NCBI RefSeq assembly: GCF_001428335.1
Contig: NZ_LMSG01000022.1
Location: 16,997-80,996 of the forward strand
Length of the DNA: 64,000 nt
Reading direction: 5' to 3'
Origin: Arthrobacter sp. Soil762
Lineage (GTDB): Bacteria; Actinomycetota; Actinomycetes; Actinomycetales; Micrococcaceae
The translations under genes were made by a program, and so were the position numbers. Numbering within the stretch: the first letter of the stretch is position 1; every line of letters starts with the position of its first letter. This document shows positions 60,284 to 64,000 of the stretch, piece after piece. Below the pieces are notes generated by a model. The model had not been told where the DNA came from. It worked only from the letters and a program-made list of their open reading frames with translations, and made no database searches.

Positions 60284-61105
60284 ATGCGCGAACTCCAGGC
60301 CACCATCATCGAAGAAATGGGCGTGCAGCCCCGGATCGACCCCCTCGGGGAGGTGCGAAAGCGGGTGGATTTCCTGAAGGATTACCTCCGGGCAACCCAC
60401 GCCAGGGGCTTTGTCCTGGGCATCTCGGGCGGGCTGGACTCATCGCTCGCCGGCAGGCTGGCCCAGCTGGCCGTGGAGGAGCTTGAGGCCGAAGGTGTGG
60501 AGGCCAACTTCGTGGCGGTCCGCCTGCCGTACGGCGTCCAGCACGACGAGGACGACGCCCAGGCTGCCCTGGACTTCATCCAGGCCAAGACGGAATGGAC
60601 CTTCAACATCTCCGCCGCCGTGGATGGCTTCGAGGACGAATTCGAGAAAACGGTGGGGAACGGCATCTCCGATTTCCACAAGGGCAACACCAAGGCCCGC
60701 ACCCGGATGATCGCCCAGTACGCGCTGGCCGGGGAGCACAACTACCTGGTGATCGGCACCGACCACGGCGCAGAGTCCGTCACCGGGTTCTTCACGAAAT
60801 TCGGCGACGGCGGCGCGGACATCCTGCCCCTGTTCGGCCTCAACAAACGCCAGAACCGTGAACTGCTGGCCGAACTGGGCGCCCCTGCGCGCGTCTGGGA
60901 AAAAGTACCCACCGCGGACCTCCTGGACGGCAGGCCCGGACGCACCGACGAGGACGAACTGGGAATCACGTACGACCAGATCGATGATTACCTCGAAGGC
61001 CGGGAGATCCCCGAAGCGGCGGCCGAGCTGATCGAAGAGAAGTACCTCCGCACACGCCACAAGCGCACCGTGCCGGTCACCATTTTTGATACCTGGTGGA
61101 AATAG
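60284..61105 (+). CDS. nadE: NH3-dependent NAD(+) synthetase
   Basis: 273 residues starting MRELQATIIEEMGVQPRIDP, the short ammonia-using form without a glutaminase domain. PP-loop SGGLDSSLAGRLA lies at about 48-60. YGVQHDEDDAQAALDFI, NTKARTRMIAQYALAGEHNYLVIGTDHGAESVTGFFTKFGDG and KRTVPVTIFDTWWK are family landmarks. It makes NAD from nicotinate adenine dinucleotide. The promoter appears to be TTGAGC (60247) - 18 nt - TAGGCT (60271), with the ATG 7 nt later, so the mRNA is probably leaderless. Confidence 0.96.
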   Translation: MRELQATIIEEMGVQPRIDPLGEVRKRVDFLKDYLRATHARGFVLGISGGLDSSLAGRLAQLAVEELEAEGVEANFVAVRLPYGVQHDEDDAQAALDFIQAKTEWTFNISAAVDGFEDEFEKTVGNGISDFHKGNTKARTRMIAQYALAGEHNYLVIGTDHGAESVTGFFTKFGDGGADILPLFGLNKRQNRELLAELGAPARVWEKVPTADLLDGRPGRTDEDELGITYDQIDDYLEGREIPEAAAELIEEKYLRTRHKRTVPVTIFDTWWK

Positions 61106-61144
61106 CTGAGCCGACGTAGGCCCGGTCGGGCTGTCAGCCGAACC

Positions 61145-61211
61145 GGGGCACTTTGAACCCTGTCCGGACCGATCCCGCCCGGAATACGGCGTGTGCGTGT
61201 CAAAGTGCCCC
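61145..61211. terminator. Large hairpin between convergent nadE and IclR genes
   Basis: Perfect 12-bp arms GGGGCACTTTGA / TCAAAGTGCCCC around a 43-nt loop that itself can pair (GTCCGGACC, GCCCGGAATACGGC). It lies between the two stops. Confidence 0.65.
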
Positions 61212-61266
61212 ACAACGGGTCAGCCACACACGCCGTCGAGCAGTTCAGGCGACGACGACCGTGGAC

Positions 61267-62049
61267 TCAGCGGCCCGTCAGTGTTGAGCTCAGTGTGGAG
61301 CTGATCCGGTGGGCTTCCTCCATCAGCAGTTTGCCCAGGAACTCCTGCCGCTCCGGCCGGAACCGGGGCTCGATGCCGGTGAGTGAAAGCGCGCCGACCG
61401 GCCTGCCCAGCTGATCGAACACGGCGGCCCCCATTCCCCAGCTGCCCTCAAGCACCAGACCGGGATTCACCGCAAAGCCATGCAACCGGGTCCGTTCCAG
61501 ATTCCGGCGGACCACGTCCAGGCCGTGGCCTGCCGCAAAACCGCCGGCATGCTGGTCCCAGCCGGACAGGATGGCGTCCTGCTCCTCATCCGGGAGGAAC
61601 GCCATGATGGCGGTCCCGGCCGAGGCCACACCCAGCGGAAAACGGACTCCCTCGTGCAGCACGAAGGAGCGTACCGGGAAGCTGCCCTCTTCCCGCAGCA
61701 CGCAGACCGTCTCCTGGCCCCTGCGGATGGAATAGAACGCGCTCTCGCCGGTCTCCTCCGCCAGCCGGCGCAGGCTTGGCCGCGCCAGGTCCTCAAACGG
61801 GAAGCGGGCCGCCGCCACTGATCCGAGCAGGAAGATCTCCGGGCCCAGGATCCAGTTTCCGCTGCGGGCATCGTGGTCCAGGAGGCCCTCCGCGGCAAGG
61901 GAGGCCAGGAGCCGGTGGACGGTGGGGCGCGTCAGCCCCGACTCCCGGACCAGGCCGGAAATCGAGCTGCCCTCGGGCTTCCGGCCGACAAGCCGGAGCA
62001 GTGACGCCACCCGGCCCACCACCTGCGCCCCTTGGACCGGATTTGCCAT
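61267..62049 (-). CDS. IclR-family transcriptional regulator
   Basis: 260 residues starting MANPVQGAQVVGRVASLLRL. N-terminal winged helix GRVASLLRLVGRKPEGSSISGLVRESGLTRPTVHRLLASLAAEGLLDHD is at about 12-60. The effector GAF-like domain has YSIRRGQETVCVLREEGSFPVRSFVLHEGVRFPLGVASAGTAIMAFL, typical of IclR proteins. It is divergent from a CoA-transferase/thiolase operon, with two short palindromes in the spacer, so it very likely controls that operon and itself. Confidence 0.93.
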   Translation of the reverse strand: MANPVQGAQVVGRVASLLRLVGRKPEGSSISGLVRESGLTRPTVHRLLASLAAEGLLDHDARSGNWILGPEIFLLGSVAAARFPFEDLARPSLRRLAEETGESAFYSIRRGQETVCVLREEGSFPVRSFVLHEGVRFPLGVASAGTAIMAFLPDEEQDAILSGWDQHAGGFAAGHGLDVVRRNLERTRLHGFAVNPGLVLEGSWGMGAAVFDQLGRPVGALSLTGIEPRFRPERQEFLGKLLMEEAHRISSTLSSTLTGR

Positions 62050-62075
62050 TCAGACCGCCAATTCTCAAAAAATCC

Positions 62076-62088
62076 TCCACAATGTGGA
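62076..62088. promoter_or_regulatory. IclR-type operator candidate 1
   Basis: TCCACAATGTGGA, a 6-1-6 palindrome, 27 nt upstream of the IclR start codon. Confidence 0.7.
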
Positions 62089-62193
62089 CAACGTCAGCCT
62101 ACCGTCCACGCTGTGAAATATCTGCCTTGCGGGCAGGATTGCGCCGTTGACCAGCGTTCGCGAGCGCCCTAGGCTCCTTCTTCAGGCCCTATG

Positions 62194-62206
62194 TCCACAA
62201 AGTGGA
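62194..62206. promoter_or_regulatory. IclR-type operator candidate 2
   Basis: TCCACAAAGTGGA, an imperfect 13-bp palindrome that differs from candidate 1 at a single base, 41 nt upstream of the CoA-transferase start. The two sites lie 118 bp apart. Confidence 0.7.
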
Positions 62207-62247
62207 TACCCCGAATGGCTCTGCACGCTCGATGATGAGGAGACGGA

Positions 62248-62967
62248 ATGTCCAAACTGAAATCCAACGCCGCCGCTACCCTGGCGGAAGTGCTCCGGGA
62301 CGGCATGACGCTCGCCGTCGGCGGTTTTGGCCTGAGCGGCATCCCGGCGGACCTCATCGGGGCCGTGCGTGATTCCGGCGTGCGTGATCTGACCGTGGTG
62401 TCCAACAACATGGGCGTGGACGGGAAAGGTCTGGGGGTGCTGATCGAAGCCGGCCAGGTCCGCAAGGTGATCGCATCGTATGTGGGCGAGAACAAACTCT
62501 TCGCCGAGCAGTACCTCGCGGGCCTGCTCGAGGTGGAGTTCACCCCGCAGGGCACCCTGGCCGAGCGCCTCCGCGCCGGCGGCGCCGGCATCCCCGCCTT
62601 CTACACCAAGACCGGCGTGGGAACCCTTGTTGCCGAAGGCAAACCCCTGGCAGAGTTCGACGGCGAAACGTACGTCCAGGAGCGCGCCATCCGCGCCGAC
62701 GTCGCGCTGGTCCACGCGCACACCGCGGACACTGACGGGAACCTGATCTACCGCTTCACGGCCCGGAACTTCAACCCCGTGGTGGCCACGGCAGGCCTGG
62801 TGACCATCGCCGAAGCTGAAGTCATCGTGGAGCCGGGCGCACTGGATCCGAACCACATCGCCACCCCGGGCGTGTACGTCCAGCACCTGATCCAGGCGAG
62901 CGGCCGGGTGAAGGACATCGAACAGCGCACCGTCCGCACCCGGGAAGCGGCAACAGTCCCCGCCTGA
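62248..62967 (+). CDS. 3-oxoacid/3-oxoadipate CoA-transferase subunit A
   Basis: 239 residues starting MSKLKSNAAATLAEVLRDGM. Class I CoA-transferase alpha motifs: AVGGFGLSGIPADLI, VVSNNMGVDGKGLGVLI, SYVGENKLFAEQYLAGLLEVEFTPQGTLAERLRAGGAGIPAFYT. It moves CoA from succinyl-CoA to acetoacetate or 3-oxoadipate. The sequence alone does not separate the two. The thiolase that follows is not clearly the adipyl (PcaF) type. It is first in the IclR-controlled operon. Confidence 0.9.
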   Translation: MSKLKSNAAATLAEVLRDGMTLAVGGFGLSGIPADLIGAVRDSGVRDLTVVSNNMGVDGKGLGVLIEAGQVRKVIASYVGENKLFAEQYLAGLLEVEFTPQGTLAERLRAGGAGIPAFYTKTGVGTLVAEGKPLAEFDGETYVQERAIRADVALVHAHTADTDGNLIYRFTARNFNPVVATAGLVTIAEAEVIVEPGALDPNHIATPGVYVQHLIQASGRVKDIEQRTVRTREAATVPA

Positions 62968-63047
62968 ACGGCTGTCCCCACACGCCCCACCCCGCAGCGC
63001 GAACGAACACTAAGCCCCCACAGACTTTGAACCCCAAGGAGAACCCC

Positions 63048-63719
63048 ATGGCCTGGACCAGGGACGAAATGGCTGCCATCGCGGCCGAGGAACTGAACGA
63101 CGGCGACTACGTGAACCTGGGTATCGGCATCCCCACACTGGTGGCCAACAACCTGCCCGACGGCGTCCGCGTGGTCCTGCAGAGCGAAAACGGCCTGCTC
63201 GGCATGGGCCCGTTCCCCTATGAGGGCGACGAAGACGCCGACCTCATCAACGCCGGCAAGCAGACCGTCACGGTGCTGCCCGGCGGCAGCATCTTCGACT
63301 CCGCCACATCGTTTGGCATGATCCGCGGCGGCCACGTCAAGGTCGCCATCCTGGGCGCCATGCAGGTCGCCGGCAACGGCGACCTCGCCAACTGGACCAT
63401 CCCCGGCAAAATGGTCAAGGGCATGGGCGGCGCCATGGACCTCGTGGCCGGCACCCCGCGCGTGGTGGTCCTGACCGAGCACAACGCCAAGGACGGCACG
63501 GCAAAGATCGTCACCGAGTGCACCCTGCCGCTCACCGGCCTGCGTTGCGTGGACCGGATCATCAGTGACCTGGCGGTTTTTGACATCGTGAAATCGGACG
63601 ACGGCGGGCGGCAGCTGAGGCTGACCCGACTTGCGCCGGGGGTCACCGTGGAGGAAATCCGCGAAAAGACCGAAGCCGCATTCGACGTCCAGCTTGAAAC
63701 CGCGGGAGTGGCAGCATGA
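63048..63719 (+). CDS. 3-oxoacid/3-oxoadipate CoA-transferase subunit B
   Basis: 223 residues starting MAWTRDEMAAIAAEELNDGD, with AAGGAG 7 nt before the ATG. The beta subunit signature with the catalytic Glu is VVLQSENGLLGMGPFP. It also has GGSIFDSATSFGMIRGGHVKVAILGAMQV. It follows subunit A by 80 nt and overlaps the thiolase start by 4 nt (ATGA). It forms the heteromeric transferase with the preceding product. Confidence 0.93.
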   Translation: MAWTRDEMAAIAAEELNDGDYVNLGIGIPTLVANNLPDGVRVVLQSENGLLGMGPFPYEGDEDADLINAGKQTVTVLPGGSIFDSATSFGMIRGGHVKVAILGAMQVAGNGDLANWTIPGKMVKGMGGAMDLVAGTPRVVVLTEHNAKDGTAKIVTECTLPLTGLRCVDRIISDLAVFDIVKSDDGGRQLRLTRLAPGVTVEEIREKTEAAFDVQLETAGVAA

Positions 63720-64000
63720 GCCTCAAGGAACAGTTCGGCAAGGATGTCCTGCTCACCGGCTGGGGTCACAGCCGGTTCGGCAAGCTCACCGACGAGACCC
63801 TCGAGTCCCTGATCGTCCAGGTGGCCACCGAGGCCATCAGCAACGCCGGGATCGAGCCCGGCCAGATCGACGAGATCTACCTGGGCCAATTCAACTCCGG
63901 CATGATGCCGCTGGCCTTCCCGTCGTCCCTGGCGCTGCAGGTCTCACCGGACCTGGCCAACGTCCCGGCCACCCGCGTCGAGAACGCCTGCGCCTCCGGG
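63716..64000 (+). CDS. Thiolase (acetyl-CoA acetyltransferase-like), N-terminal part, runs off window end
   Basis: The 95 codons seen read MSLKEQFGKDVLLTGWGHSR, then ETLESLIVQVATEAISNAGIEPGQIDEIYLGQFNSGM and ATRVENACASG, where Cys is the thiolase acyl-nucleophile. The GWGHSRFGKL start resembles SCP-x-type thiolases rather than PcaF. With the CoA-transferase it would complete cleavage of a 3-oxoacyl-CoA. The rest lies beyond the window. Confidence 0.88.
   Translation, partial: MSLKEQFGKDVLLTGWGHSRFGKLTDETLESLIVQVATEAISNAGIEPGQIDEIYLGQFNSGMMPLAFPSSLALQVSPDLANVPATRVENACASG

Noticed and set aside
63218..63889. 223-codon minus-strand ORF near the window end
   Set aside because: Antisense to the CoA-transferase B and thiolase genes, which are clear and overlap by ATGA.

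Overview
The window is a chromosomal segment of a high-GC Gram-positive bacterium, most likely Arthrobacter or Pseudarthrobacter (Micrococcales). I infer this from gene content and style: dnaX-recR followed by an actinobacterial aspartokinase, very Ala/Pro-rich DnaX linkers, many GTG starts, DUF3151 and DUF1990 proteins, an SRP RNA just upstream of dnaX, and short dispersed palindromes between genes. There is no rRNA, phage, transposase or CRISPR. One tRNA (Ser-GGA) and one SRP RNA are present. LAYOUT. 1-3 kb: the 5' part of a secreted M23 peptidase, an MpaB-type oxygenase, tRNA-Ser, a decayed M28 aminopeptidase and a NIF3/YqfO-like protein. 3-11 kb: SRP RNA, dnaX, recR, an ABC-2 exporter pair and lysC with a probable internal beta-subunit start. 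11-18.5 kb: two paralogous small proteins, an OhrR-like MarR regulator, a coupled operon of two subtilisin-inhibitor-like (SSI) proteins around a DNA-glycosylase-annotated protein, then a convergent 1062-residue secreted subtilase and a frameshifted gene. 18.7-22.1 kb: purSQL. 22-30 kb: small housekeeping and accessory genes separated by a palindromic repeat family, an ECF sigma factor with a membrane partner, and purA. 30-40 kb: M14 carboxypeptidase, a uracil-DNA-glycosylase-like protein, the scar of a deleted siderophore transporter, fba, an RNA methyltransferase, a HAD phosphatase, a Tat-exported hydrolase, pyrE and a flavin monooxygenase. 40-60 kb: a large co-directional sugar-acid and glycoside locus, described next. 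60-64 kb: nadE, then an IclR-type regulator divergent from a CoA-transferase/thiolase operon that runs off the end. THE 40-60 kb LOCUS. Glucuronate isomerase (uxaC), a fructuronate reductase-type dehydrogenase, a ManD-type mannonate dehydratase, a GPH-family symporter and a gluconokinase fused to a GH3 glycosidase form a hexuronate branch. Upstream on the same strand is an oligopeptide-type ABC importer (binding protein, permease, a permease-ATPase fusion, ATPase), bracketed by two isomerase/epimerase plus Gfo/Idh/MocA oxidoreductase pairs. Two LacI-family regulators sit in the locus, and near-identical operators of the form TG(G/A/T)CAA-N4-TTG(C/T)CA lie in front of each transcription unit. 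I infer one regulon that imports a glycoside or uronide, cuts it and sends the sugar acid to central metabolism. The substrate cannot be read from the sequence. GENE DECAY AND REPEATS. Five loci are visibly broken: M28 peptidase, a hypothetical at 17.8 kb, a CoA-binding paralogue, and two siderophore-transport fragments meeting at one junction. Four short repeat families occur between genes, and one of them also encodes part of the PurL N-terminus.
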